Under the pieces are notes generated by a model that was not told the origin of the DNA, made no database searches, and worked only from the letters and a program-made list of their open reading frames with translations. A DNA stretch of 64,000 bases from Nemertoderma westbladi (lineage: Eukaryota; Xenacoelomorpha; Nemertodermatida; Nemertodermatidae), in contig JAUCBJ010006962.1 of NCBI GenBank assembly GCA_032718475.1, positions 151,976-215,975 of the forward strand, read 5' to 3'. Position numbers and translations under genes: made by a program. Positions 23,511 to 34,890 of this stretch are shown here, one piece after another (the stretch's first letter is position 1; each line of letters begins with the position of its first letter).

Positions 23511-23954
23511 TCACACCCAGATAATGCATGGCCTCCCAAAAGATTTCCTATGGTACCACGATGCATTTTTACTGTATCGCCCACGTCTATTAACTGCGGT
23601 ACGGTTTTTTAATGGGGATTTTATGAAAAATGAATTGGTTATACCTGTTACTTCCCTCAGATAAAAATGTAATAATAGAACAAATATTGAATATTTATCT
23701 GCGAAAATGCGCATAGCGCGCATGTTCTGTGGATACTTTTTCCCAGATAACATCTTCGAAACACCGCCAAAATACACACGATACACTTCAGAGAGGCCGG
23801 TTTCAACCATTAAACTTCCTATGGATCCAATGAAACGCATTAATGTATGCATCCCCCCTAATGTAAGTCCACCGTACTGAACAGGAAAATCCAAATTACA
23901 TAGTGACATCTTTGAGGAACTCATGGTAAATACATTTAGCTCGATGTAGACCAA
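23511..23954 (-). pseudogene. Fragment of the same CXC-family transposon-associated protein (upstream part)
   Basis: A 147-codon open frame whose first half contains LGGMHTLMRFIGSIGSLM followed by a GL.E..(Y)..GG...MLSGK segment. This pattern (GGFHxLMSFxGxIGxxMxGSGL...ML.GK) is familiar from the central part of the protein family whose C-terminus is seen at 11458-11823. The second half drifts and ends without the expected continuation, so I read it as a decayed fragment. The family match is from memory and would need a profile search. Confidence 0.4.
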
Positions 23955-24033
23955 TAGCAGACCCCGCCAAAACTTTTAATGGCAAGGCATTAAACCGGGT
24001 TTGAAATACTAGTATAACTCTTGATATCCAACC

Positions 24034-24061
24034 CAACCCCGCCCCCCCCCCCCCCCCCCCT
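24034..24061. repeat. Poly-C tract
   Basis: A run of about 20 C flanked by CCACCCC-type sequence. Confidence 0.85.
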
Positions 24062-24602
24062 CCCACCCCCACCAAAAAAATGTTTCATTTAACATATATT
24101 TACAATATCTAATTGTTGTATATTATATACTGATTCGTATGCATGGTTGAAAATTTTGCACATAGTTTCAAGAAGAATTCACTTTAGTGCAAATAATTAT
24201 AATTTATATAATGTTCTCTGGTATCTCTGGTGTGTTCCAAAAGACCTTCACTTCCACCAGCTTCGGGTTATGTGTTACTTCCACAAATAATAATACACAA
24301 GTAATATAAATTGGGGGGGTTTATGCGCCTGTCGATTTATACGAATCGACAGGGGCAACAAAAGTATTTGGAATATTATGCCCATGTATACTTATATATG
24401 TAAGCCTTCAAGTATAAACAAAACTGACCTTAACAAAATCAAGGTAGGCATTTGTTATTTTCCATCAGCAACATGGGCTTTAACTTTTAACTTTACATGG
24501 GAATAATAATACTGTAATATTCTAAAACAATACCACATGGCCAACGCCGTCGGCCATGCACTTGCACGGCGCAAATGCTCCATTTGCGCTCTCCACCTGG
24601 AT
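24062..24602. repeat. Truncated third copy of the 3.08-kb repeat's end
   Basis: Matches the last ~300 bp of the duplicated unit (24292-24602), including the long hairpin (24325-24356, with mismatches) and the terminus CTCCACCTGGAT. Upstream, 24120-24240 matches one core repeat. It shows that the terminus is a mobile-element end rather than a product of the tandem duplication alone. Confidence 0.75.
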
Positions 24603-25213
24603 ATCTATGTCATGATCCGTTTTGGTCAATATCAGTACAGAATGATCCGCTTCATCCACATGTGATAAGGTAGGTTCAATATTCCTGTTTGGTTTGGTTA
24701 TTAGCATAGATATTGAATGCGTGGATTTCTTACAATTCATGGAACTTAAATTCGTTTATACAGTAGTTTGCTTGGCATTACTTAGGTAAACTCCTGTAAA
24801 CCTGTAAGGGAGTCGGATGACTCTAGTCCCGACCCGTTAACTATGTAGTTACCGGCCCGTTAACCACATTTTATCTATTGACTTTTAAATAATGATCATG
24901 ATTTTGAGATTTTACAAGCTATTTTATTTATCAGATACAATAGTTACTGTTTTTCCAGGTGGCACCCATAATATCTTATGAATGTTCGTACTAGACATTA
25001 TAGAATTTTTTACAGTAATTGCTAGGTTTCCTATTTCGATTAGCTATCATCAACTGTTATATTTCTAGAGAACTACGCAAACATACAGTACCATTTTAAT
25101 TATTAAAAAAAACATTTATAAAAACATTAAAAAAACATACCGATGATAATTAAATGAACAATTCGACTCACGTTTAAGAAACTACAACTATGTCAATTTT
25201 CTAGAACAAGCTA
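24603..25213. other. Unassigned AT-rich sequence
   Basis: No gene recognised. Confidence 0.4.
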
Positions 25214-25498
25214 ATTAGTCCATGGGCCAGCCAGCATAGGGGATACTTTTTGGTAACCACCCGGAACTTATAGTTTTGGGAAGACCTAGCTTCTGGCCAT
25301 TCATTTTGATATGATAACAAATATGAATCGGTAGCTGACTTGGTGTAATAATGATATGCAATAATGGAATAATGATAATTCGTTTTATTTCCTGTACATA
25401 TGGAGGAATGTAAATAGGAAAATTACCGTTAATCACAAACACAGATTACATAAAACAATATTTAAGAATTGTAGATAAAACTATACATAAATAAAATA

Positions 25499-27298
25499 TC
25501 ATTGCATGAAAATCGGTATCTCATTGTTTATTAGATATCTAATAGCACTTGGAGCGAAAGAGTTTTGAAACATCTTGGTCCGTGTATCAGGCATTCTGTA
25601 ATTATTGCGAGTTGCGGTGGAGTTTGATCGGCAACCAATAATGAAAGCGTGTAGAGGATGACTCGGCGTGTCCACAATCTTCTTTACCATGTTGGTGAAC
25701 TGTTTGGAAAACGCATCATTTATAATGTTCATGTAAACTTGTTTTTCAATTTTTGAGTGTTTGGCAAACAGCGACAGTGGCCTCTTTAACTTCTTTTTGA
25801 GATTCTTTGGAATGAGGGGGACCCACGCAACCGCACAGTACATATATTGTGGTACAATGTAAGTTTCAAAGAGAAATATTTTTGTATCTTTATTTGCAAA
25901 CCGGATGAAAAAACTGAATTGGCGAACTATGTAATTTACCCTTTTTATAAGTTTAAATATATGAGTTTTCCATGATAGATTATTTGCAATCCATATTCCA
26001 AGATGTTTCACTTCGGACGGACGCGGAACCTCGTCACCATCTATGTAGATTATTTCTTCTGCGATATCTAGAACTTTCTGTTCTTTAAAGTTCATTGGAA
26101 TGAAACATAGTTCTTCAGATTTCTTTGCGTTTATCTTTAAGTTTTTTCCATGTGATAGCTCAACAATTCGCTGTATGTTAGACTTATATTTGTCATTTTC
26201 TGCGGAATGCCTTATCGCCTGTAGATTTCTTGAGTCATCAGAATATTTTGCTAGGGATCCATCGTCAGCTCGAATTTCATCAGTGTCTTTGGTAAACAAA
26301 GGTCCACTAAGAGGACCCCCTTGGGGAAAACCAACTTTCAGTGAAATAGAGGAAGATATGTTTTTTCCAGATTTAACCGATTGAGAGAAACCACTCATGT
26401 ATGAGTGAAGCCAGCTGGCCAACCAACGCATCTCTATTGGTAATTCGTCTAAAAGTCTGTTTAAAAACTTGTTTTGTAACACTGTGTTAAAAGCAGATGA
26501 GTAGTCTATGAATAAACATTTTACAATTGTGTGTCTTTCATCTAACGCTTTTGTAATCTGATGAAGGAGGTATAAGATCGCATCAGCTGTAGAATAACCT
26601 TTTTTGTATGCAAATTGAAAAATATCATCAGTGGATTTACTTGCATTACGAAATATATCTAGAGCCAATCTGTCTAAACACCTAGAACTCAAAGGAGTAA
26701 CACATACTGGTCTGAAGCTGGTTTTTTCAGAAAATGATGAATCACATCTTTTAGGTAAGGCAGATGTCAAAGACGAATTCCAACATTGCGGGTATTTTTG
26801 TTGATGGAAACTATCTCTGAATAGTGAAGCATAAGGTATAGAAAGTTCTTTTGCAAAGGTTTTATAGCAAATTGCAGAAACAATGCTACTACCTTGGGCT
26901 GTATTCGGTTTCAATTTACGTATTAATTTCTCAACCACAATCGGATCAACATGAATATCATTATCATAGGTGGTACCATTATATATAGGCTCATCCTTAT
27001 TCACATCCTCGTTAAATCTAGTGAAGAAATTATTAAGACTCTCGACTTCATTTTCATCAAATTTATGAACTTGGTGTTTTTTCCTTATACAGTTATCAGA
27101 TAGTTTGTACAGTTGAGTTTTTGGCATATTGGTGAATTCCATTTGCCGTTTATCAAAGATCAGTTTGTTGATTTTTCTCTGGCACTCATTTCTCTTAACA
27201 TTATCCTTACATGCTATAGCTTTCTTTTTCTCAGCTAGAATGCCTTTAACACCAGGAATAGGTTGAAACTTGTTTTTCAATTTTTGAGTGTTTGGCAA
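25499..27298 (-). pseudogene. Non-LTR reverse transcriptase, left copy
   Basis: A 599-codon open frame. RT motifs: LFIDYSSAFNT (motif A), GFPQGGPLSGPLF (motif B), KYSDD (motif C, with S in place of the usual A/V before DD). The thumb and C-terminal region include ETYIVPQYMYCAVAW. RT copies element RNA at the nicked target. The last ~30 nt at the right end (N-terminus) run through the duplication junction, so the first residues belong to the neighbouring copy and not to a genuine start. The endonuclease is absent from this copy. CR1/Rex-like clade is a judgement by motif style. Confidence 0.8.
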
Positions 27299-28199
27299 AC
27301 AGCGACAGTGGCCTCTTTAACTTCTTTTTGAGATTCTTTGGAATAAGGGGGACCCACGCAACCGCACAGTACATATATTGTGGTACAATGTAAGTTTCAA
27401 AGATAAATATTTTTGTATCTATTTGCAAACCGGATGAAAAAACTGAATTGGCGAACTATGTAATTTACCCTTTTTATAAGTTTAAATATATGAGTTTTCC
27501 ATGATAGATTATTTGCAATCCATATTCCAAGATGTTTCACTTCGGACGGACGCGGAACCTCGTCACCATCTATGTAGATTATTTCTTCTGCGATATCTAG
27601 AACTTTCTGTTCTTTAAAGTTCATTGGAATGAAACATAGTTCTTCAGATTTCTTTGCGTTTATCTTTAAGTTTTTTCCATGTGATAGCTCAACAATTCGC
27701 TGGATGTTAGACTTATATTTGTCATTTTCTGCGGAATGCCTTATCGCCTGTAGATTTCTTGAGTCATCAGAATATTTTGCTAGGGATCCATCGTCAGCTC
27801 GAATTTCATCAGTGTCTTTGGTAAACAAAGGTCCACTAAGAGGACCCCCTTGGGGAAAACCAACTTTCAGTGAAATAGAGGAAGATATGTTTTTTCCAGA
27901 TTTAACCGATTGAGAGATCGGCTCCGATCCAGCTGGCCAACCAACGCATCTCTATTGGTAATTCGTCTAAAAGTCTGTTTAAAAACTTGTCTTGTAACAC
28001 TGTGTTAAAAGCAGATGAGTAGTCTATGAATAAACATTTTACAATTGTGTGTCTTTTATCTAACGCTTTTGTAATCTGATGAAGGAGGTATAAGATCGCA
28101 TCAGCTGTCTAATAACCTTTTTTGTATGCAAATTGAAAAATATCATCAGTCGATTTACTTGCATTACGAAATATATCTAGAGCCCATCTGTCTAAACAC
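27264..28199 (-). pseudogene. Non-LTR reverse transcriptase, right copy, C-terminal half
   Basis: Repeats 25736-26670. It starts mid-protein at the duplication junction. A one-codon deletion near 27420 and a sequence replacement near 27917-27931 (ATCGG-CT-CCGAT instead of ACTCAT-GT-ATGAGT) break it. It ends at the inserted element. Confidence 0.75.
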
Positions 28200-28259
28200 G
28201 AAGTGGGGCCTTCGCGCAGCACGTGAAATGAGTTAATGCTAAGTATCAACTCGAAAGGA

Positions 28260-29215
28260 TTATAAAAACATAGGAGAAGATTTTCCCGGAAAACGTTAAC
28301 CCTCTAGCGGGAGACTGGGTAACTGAAGAAGGAAGGATTAGTTTCCCTACAAAGCCACAGCCTATGGTCTATTACATATCTACCAAGTTTCCGATTGACG
28401 GATCATAAATAACGAAATGTTGGAAGGTTTTCACTTTCATACATTTAGCCCTCTAGCGGCATATTAAAGAACTACGGATCGATCACCTTCCTCACAAAGA
28501 CGAGGCATGTGGTCTAGTACATACCGGTACTGTATATTCCAAAATTCAGCTTAAATAGATTAAGATCAAGGAATTCGCGAAGGTTATCACTTTCCTACAT
28601 TTCGCCCTCTAGCGGCAGACTCGAAAACTCCGGACCGATTACTGTCCACACAAAGACTTAGGATGTCTTCTAGTACATATATGACAAGTTTCAGCGTAAT
28701 CAGATCATAAACAACTAAATGGAAGAATAATTTCACATTCGGGACATTTCGCCCTCTAGCGGCAGACTGGAGAACTGCAGACAGATTAGCCTCCTTTGAA
28801 ATTTACAGCTAATGGTCTAGTACATACTTCCCAAGTTTCAGCTTAAACGGATTAAAAGCAAAGAAATGGGTGGCCATTTAATGTTTAGACATGTGGCCCT
28901 CTACCGGCAGACTGGAAAACTTCGGACCGATTACAATCCACACAAAGACTCAGGATGTCATCTAGTACATATATGACAAGTTTCAGCGTAATCAGATCAT
29001 AAACAACTAAATGGAAGAATAATTTCACATTCGGGACATTTCGCCCTCTAGCGGCAGACTGGAGAACTGCAGACAGATTAGCCTCCTTTGAAATTTACAG
29101 CTAATGGTCTAGTACATACTTCCCAAGTTTCAGCTTAAACGGATTAAAAGCAAAGAAATGGGTGGCCATTTAATGTTTAGACATGTGGCCCTCTAGCGGG
29201 AGACCATTGCACTGA
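28260..29215 (-). repeat. Seven ~148-bp core repeats, each with a CCGCTAGAGGGCG core
   Basis: On the + strand the sequence CCCTCTAGCGG or a close variant recurs at 28300, 28449, 28605, 28752, 28897, 29044 and 29189 (spacings 149, 156, 147, 145, 147, 145). The minus-strand core fits the CTCF consensus CCASYAGRKGGCRS with one or two differences. Two-unit blocks (28670-28905 and 28961-29197) are almost identical, a higher-order duplication. Confidence 0.85.
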
Positions 29216-29324
29216 TGGTGTCTGAAAGTCTCTCAAAAATCTCAACTTTTGCTCATATTGATACCTACAAATTTTCAACTTGGCAGCTTTAAATCCGACA
29301 AAGTTATTAGCATGTCAAAATCGT

Positions 29325-29389
29325 AACGACGACGACAACGACGACGACGACGACGACGACAACGACGACGACGACGACGACGACAACTA
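29325..29389. repeat. (ACG)n microsatellite
   Basis: About 20 ACG units with occasional ACA, between the core repeats and the terminus of the inserted element. Confidence 0.9.
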
Positions 29390-29459
29390 TTTGCATAAAT
29401 TGACCCACCCCCTAACAGTGTCAATTCGCTAAGGCTCCGCCAACTTCGTGGCTCGCCCC

Positions 29460-30414
29460 ACACCTAGAACTCAAAGGAGTAACACATACTGGTCTGAAGC
29501 TGGTTTTTTCAGAAAATGATGAATCACATCTTTTAGGTAAGGCAGATGTCAAAGACGAATTCCAACATTGCGGGTATTTTTGTTGATGGAAACTATCTCT
29601 GTATAGTGAAGCATAAGGTATAGAAAGTTCTTTTGCAAAGGTTTTATAGCAAATTGCAGAAACAATGCTACTACCTTGGTCTGTATTCGGTTTCAATTTA
29701 CGTATTAATTTCTCAACCACAATCGGATCAACATGAATATCATTATCATAGGTGGTACCATTATATATAGGCTCATCCTTATTCACATCCTCGTTAAATC
29801 TAGTGAAGAAATTATTAAGACTCTCGACTTCATTTTCATCAAATTTATGAACTTGTTGTTTTTTCCTTATACAGTTATCAGATAGTTTGTACAGTTGAGT
29901 TTTTGGCATATTGGTAAATTCCATTTGCCGTTTATCAAAGATCAGTTTGTTGATTTTTCTCTGGCACTCATTTCTCTTAACATTATCCTTACATGCTATA
30001 GCTTTCTTTTTCTCAGCTAGAATGCCTTTAACACCAGGAATAGGTTGACGTATGTGAAAGTTATGTACTTTCATCTTAGTTAGAGGTACGTGTTGATCAA
30101 AGATATACTTATATAGCTCTCTGTAGCTTCCACACTTTTATCTAGACTAGTGGTGTCTTGGAAAACATTCCAATTTGTTTCATCAAAAATTAGTTTTACT
30201 TCAGCAATTTTTTCCTCGCTGAAAACACGAGCCTTTTTGTAGCTAGGTTTAGGTTTATATGCATTGCTGCAGTCAATTTTTGGTTGAAGAAAGATAGACT
30301 TATGATCATCCACTCTACCAATAGGAGCTGATGTGGAGCAATGATATGGGTAGGCATCAGTGACATAGGCCACATCTAATTGTGATTCACCCCATTCAAT
30401 TTAATTGTGATTGA
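29460..30414 (-). pseudogene. Non-LTR element, right copy: endonuclease end and RT N-terminal half
   Basis: Resumes the RT after the insertion. Frame 29421-30074 carries the pre-RT linker. Frame 30080-30373 shows PIGRVDDHKSIFLQP, resembling the GxSDH end of an AP-type endonuclease. The two frames are offset by an indel near 30060-30080. The element is truncated at 30414. Confidence 0.65.
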
Positions 30415-31144
30415 TGGTGTTATCACCGGTTGTCATGGAAATGGTAAAACAACAAACATGCTGTAGTATTCTAATAACTCGATATAAATTCATCGCATCT
30501 TTTGAAAAAGATAGCTACTGGTCTAACAATTCTAAATGTGACATAAAATTCTGGAATATAATTATTGTTACCATGGGAACGCTGCTAAATAAAAACTGAC
30601 AATGTTTTAGAAAAATAGCTACCATTCTAGAACAATAGAATTATTTTAAAAACAAATTGCCACATTTTATTGAATATTAGTTTTGGAAAATTTTGGTATA
30701 CTATACTGAGAGCTAAACCTGTTTTGTTATAACGGTGATATATGGTTCCAAAGATATACCCAAGTTTGAAATATTTTTATTTTTCATCAATTTAATCTCA
30801 TTCCACTCTGTTTCAAAATAATCGCTTTATATAACAATATTTATGCCAATAAAATACAATCAAGATGTGACTACAAATCACTTTAAAACGACAAGTGACA
30901 TCTAAATGGCATTTCAAATAATACTCCTTCACAGGTTACCATGACTACCACTACAGATGCAATTGAAGATGACTCACATATGACACAAACAAATGACTTG
31001 ACACCTACCACAAAAGAGAGGTTAGTTCTTTTAGTATATTCACTTCAATTTATATATTTATCATAATTTTTCCTAGATGATTTCTGCAAAGATGATATCT
31101 TCGATAATGACATTTTTGAATACTAAATCCTCTTTATTCTTTGG

Positions 31145-32005
31145 GGGGGCGTATTCCCAAAACTTACACTAGTAGGAAAAAAATCATGTAAGGATTGGAG
31201 ATAGAGGTCGAACTAGTGTAAGAGTTTTATACTCAGTTTGCAGGTACAGTAGACCCAAAGTACGTGTTCCAAACGCTGTAAGGAACGGAGAAATTGGGTG
31301 AAATCATGTAAGGGTTATTACACCAACAGTATTAGATGAGTAGACTTAACATTTGATATTATTCTAGGCAGTAGAACATTGGGTTATGGTTTATACAGGG
31401 CTGCATGAGCTGCCCCCACACATAAGGACCACACTGCGCACAATATTGTGCTTTGGCAGCACCATAGAGAAAATAAGCATGATGGACAGCCCATGACTTT
31501 CTTAAGATGCCTCCTAAAGGACACTGGCTTTGAAGATGCAGCTAATCTCGCGAAAGTCATGGGGGATAGGGAATTGTGGCGGTGCAACTTTGTTGGTTGA
31601 TAAGCCGGTATAGAATTCTTAATGTACGCTGCATTTGGCTTGCCGATTGCGGATTGCATGGTTGTGGCAAAATACATTTGCCAAGCTGGCATAGCATCTC
31701 GATGTGCAGTTTCAATGCAACAGGCCGATTTTAGTACTGTACAGCAGTAATTGCTTATGAATAGTCTGTCTGCTATTCGTGTGCATCGAACTGCACTAGC
31801 GCGCCATCTAGACATCTAGAGGTTTTAAGAGTTTATTTTATTTGGAGCCTTTGGAGCACTTTATAAAAACCTTACACTAGTTCGACCCCTCTTTCCATTC
31901 CTTACATGATTTCAACGTCCAATCAAATAATAACTCATTAACCAATCCCAGGTGTTAATGCAAGATGTGTTCCTAGTAGTGTAAGGATTGGGAATACGCG
32001 CCCGG
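31145..32005. repeat. Internal inverted repeat block in the DNA element
   Basis: GGGCGTATTCCCA followed by TTACACTAGTAGGAA at ~31147 is mirrored by TTCCTAGTAGTGTAAGG and TGGGAATACGCGCCC at ~31968-32003. The direct words CATGTAAGG and ACTAGTGTAAG recur several times. It may be a separate ~860-bp MITE-like element within the larger one. Confidence 0.5.
31424..31604 (+). pseudogene. LINE ORF2 C-terminal fragment
   Basis: One frame reads about 60 codons to TGA and includes MTFLRCLLKDTGF and KVMGDRELWR, the pattern seen at the very end of many LINE ORF2 proteins (xxFVxxLxxDTGLxxxxLxxLMxDRxxWR). No RT upstream. Low information, but the motif spacing is characteristic. Confidence 0.45.
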
Positions 32006-32770
32006 TTTATTTTGTAATTAGTCCGTATCTTTGAGTGAGGTTTGTTTGGAACACCGAGATTTCGTGACTTTTCCTAAAATTTAATGGGTTATCCAACAGC
32101 GCAAACGCCATTTACATGGCCATGTTAGTTTTCGTGCTGTGCTCCCTTTATGGCACCCATCTCCAGTACTTTCCTATTAAGATTTTCAATAGTTTTCATA
32201 ATTCACTAAAATTAATTTATTTGCGATATATAGCGGTTTTTTTGGATGCTGAAAGCGATTATAGAACTGCAACATTACATTCGTGAAATTTTTTGGTAAT
32301 TTTTAAAGTGTAACCTGGGGTACGAATAAAACAAGTACTGCAAATGTTAGTCAAAAATCACGTCAAGAGCTTCAGTTCATTCAAATTTCGCCTCCTTCCT
32401 GTTGGTACATGACTTTAATTTGCACAACTCAATGCAATGATGTTGATGTTTGTTTTGAAGGCAGATACAGAGTGAGTACAAAACAAAGACTCAACATCCA
32501 ATTATAAAGACCTGCATAATCATCTAACATGTGTTAACTTTCGTTTATTGTTTTGGTTCCCCCAAAACGCCTCAGTAACGTGTTCCTTTACTAACCTGCT
32601 CCTTTAAATAGCAATGGGACTTATTGCTCTTATGGACCTAGCGCGACTTCACCTCTTTGTTTTGTACAGAACAGGCAGTAAAGTCTTGGATCTTTGTTTT
32701 GTACTCAACTGGCAGATACATGTTGGTGGTTTACAATTGCAATACAGCAGAGATAGAGAGTGAGGATAGA
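32006..32770. other. Unassigned interior of the inverted-arm element
   Basis: No credible ORF on either strand; AT-rich. Confidence 0.4.
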
Positions 32771-33237
32771 TTATGGAGCTGGTAGAATATGCATCCAATC
32801 AGGTATTACCATATCCTCCTCATCTAACAGCCATCTTATGGGAGAAGATACATTGATGATGGGTACTACTAGGCTTATATACGATTGGTAGTTGGTTCTG
32901 GCTGGATAGGTGTCTATCTTTAAACAATATTTACAAAGTGGCAGCAAGGTTGACTCGATTTCTCCATGTTTTGAACAGAAAAGACGATACCGAAGCTCGT
33001 TCACGTCATTAACTTCTGACATTCATGTAAAGCAATAAGTATTATGCATAAGTCAGGTCCAAGATTAGCTGATATAGTGTTTATGTTATAATGCGTTATT
33101 CTACTTAGAGATCCACACTTTTGATAAACCTGGCATTTCAGGACATCGTTTTCAGCCCTTGTAATGTATTTGAGAGGCATTGATTTGTGTCCATTTATTG
33201 CCGGCACCCTCATTATCATATCGAATATGAATGTCAC
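32771..33237 (-). pseudogene. Fragment of the CXC-family transposon-associated protein (middle part)
   Basis: Two consecutive frames (33001-33237 then 32771-33022) joined by a frame change. The first has an ISANLGPDLC...ALHEC segment (compare LGxxxCxALxxxHAFTGCD). The second has VNELRYRLFCSKHGEIES, LPLCKYCL and an IPDWM...PAP end, the pattern preceding the cysteine-rich tail of the family at 11458. It lies inside the inverted-arm element, so that element may have carried the gene. Decayed. Confidence 0.45.
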
Positions 33238-33274
33238 ATACTTGATCTAGTCTTTGACGTTTGCTATTGGATAC

Positions 33275-33300
33275 ACCACCCCCCCCCCCCCCCCCCCCCA
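33275..33300. repeat. Poly-C tract
   Basis: About 22 C after ATACACCA. Confidence 0.85.
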
Positions 33301-33736
33301 CCACCCCTTTCAGTGAAACCTGCCTCTGCACTGATGTCTATATTATTCTTAACCTTCCAACATATGTTAATCATTCATCATTGGCGAACATTGGCAACTA
33401 TCAGAATCGTATCTAGAGAGATGGGGAGGATAATGATAATACCTGATTGGCCTACAAAATAAACTTCATTGCATTGAGTTGTAAAAATTCAAGTAATGCA
33501 CCAAATGGAAGCATGAGGAATTGGAATGAACTGATGCAATGATGAATAATGATGAATCAGATGATGAAGATGATTTCTAATACAGCAATAATTGTATCAC
33601 ATACATTACCTCCTCGACTAAGAATACTCGATTTGTTCGGATGACATCATCGCATACCAATTAAGAATACGTACATACATAATTATGTATTTATTATTAA
33701 TTAAAGATAATTTAGTGTACAAAAATGTTATTATCG

Positions 33737-34890
33737 ATTGTGCGCAGTATGGTCCTTATGTGTGGGGGCAGCTCATGCAGCCCTGTATAAACCATATCCC
33801 AATGTTCTACTGCCTAGAATAATATCAAATGTTAAGTCTACTCATCTAATACTGTTTGTGTAATAACCCTTACATGATTTCACCCAATTTCTCCATTCCT
33901 TACAGCGTTTGGAACACGTACTTTGGGTCTACTGTACCTGCAAACTGAGTATAAAACTCTTACACTAGTTCGACCTCTATCTCCATTCCTTACATGATTT
34001 TTTTCCTACTAGTGTAAGTTTTGGGAATACGCCCCCCCAAAGAATAAAGAGGATTTAGTATTCAAAAATGTCATTATCGAAGGTATCATCTTTGCATAAA
34101 TCATCTAGGAAAAATTATGATAAATATATAAATTGAAGTGAATATACTAAAAGAACTAACCTCTCTTTTGTGGTAGGTGTCACGTCATTTGTTTTTGTCA
34201 TATCTGAGTCATCTTCAATTGCATCTGTAGTGGTAGTCATGGTAACCTGTGAAGGAGTGTTGTCTAAAATGCCATTTAGATGTCACTTGTCATTTTAAAG
34301 TGATTTGTAGTCACATCTTGATTGTATTTTATTGGCATAAATATTGTTATATAAAGTCATTATTTTGAAACAGAGTGGAATGAGATTAAATTGATGAAAA
34401 ATAAAAATATTTCAAACATGGGTATATCTTTGGAACCATATATCACCGTTATAACAAAACAGGTTTAGCTCTCAGTATAACAAAATTTTCCAAAACTAAT
34501 AATCAATAAAATGTGGTAATTTGTTTTTAAAATAATGGTTTTGTTCTAGAATAGTAGCTATTTTTGTAAAACATGTCAGTTTTTATTTAGCAGCGTTCCC
34601 ATGGTAACAATAGTTATATTCCAGAATTTTATGTCACATTTAGAATTGTTAGACCAGTAGCTATCTTTTTCAAAAGATGCGATGAATTTATATCGAGTTA
34701 TTAGAATACTACAGCATGATTGTTTTTTTACCATTTCCATGACAACCGGTGATAACACCAAGTCAGCTACCGATTCAGATTTGTTATCATATCAAAATGA
34801 ATGGCCAGAAGCTTGGTCTTCCCAAAACTATAAGTTCCGGGTGGTTACCAAAAAGTATCCCCTATGCTGGCTGGCCCATGGACTAAATGA
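33737..34890. repeat. Right inverted arm of the DNA element
   Basis: Uninterrupted arm, reverse complement of 30415-31444 plus 25214-25346. It preserves the pre-insertion sequence across the CR1-like target site, which is how the TGGTGT duplication can be recognised. Confidence 0.85.

Larger units (their letters stand above)
28200..29459 (-). mobile_element. Tandem-core (pearl/HINE-like) element with CTCF-like motifs
   Basis: 1,260 bp inserted in the RT, flanked by ACAC (28196-28199 and 29460-29463); the empty site is seen in the left RT copy near 26682. Reading the minus strand: terminus GTGGGGCGAGCCACGAAG, an ACG/CGT microsatellite, a unique stretch, then seven ~148-bp core repeats. The far end has GAAG-TGGGGC-CTTC hairpin sequence. 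The terminus is related to 11976 and 13499. No ORF of substance. Classification by architecture only. Confidence 0.6.
25347..30414 (-). mobile_element. CR1-like non-LTR retrotransposon, 5'-truncated, internally duplicated
   Basis: Flanked by the target duplication TGGTGT (25341-25346 and 30415-30420). The 3' end (left side) has ATT-rich short repeats. The 5' end (right side) is cut inside the endonuclease domain. A 1.53-kb internal segment (25736-27266) is tandemly repeated, and the right-hand copy is interrupted by a 1.26-kb element at 28200-29459. Confidence 0.8.
25214..34890. mobile_element. DNA element with ~1.15-kb inverted arms, disrupted by a nested insertion
   Basis: The right arm 33737-34890 is the reverse complement of 25214-25346 joined to 30415-31444. 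The left arm is split by the non-LTR insertion at 25347-30414. Without that insertion the element would be about 4.6 kb. The 2.3-kb interior (31445-33736) holds a decayed CXC-family gene fragment on the minus strand and a LINE C-terminal fragment on the plus strand. The arms diverge by a few percent with small indels. No clear target duplication; superfamily unknown. Confidence 0.75.

Noticed and set aside
28260-29215. CRISPR-like regular repeats
   Set aside because: The whole ~148-bp unit is repeated; no spacers, no cas genes.
31384-31815. 143-codon minus-strand frame as a gene
   Set aside because: It overlaps a + strand LINE C-terminal fragment with recognisable motifs and has no features of its own.
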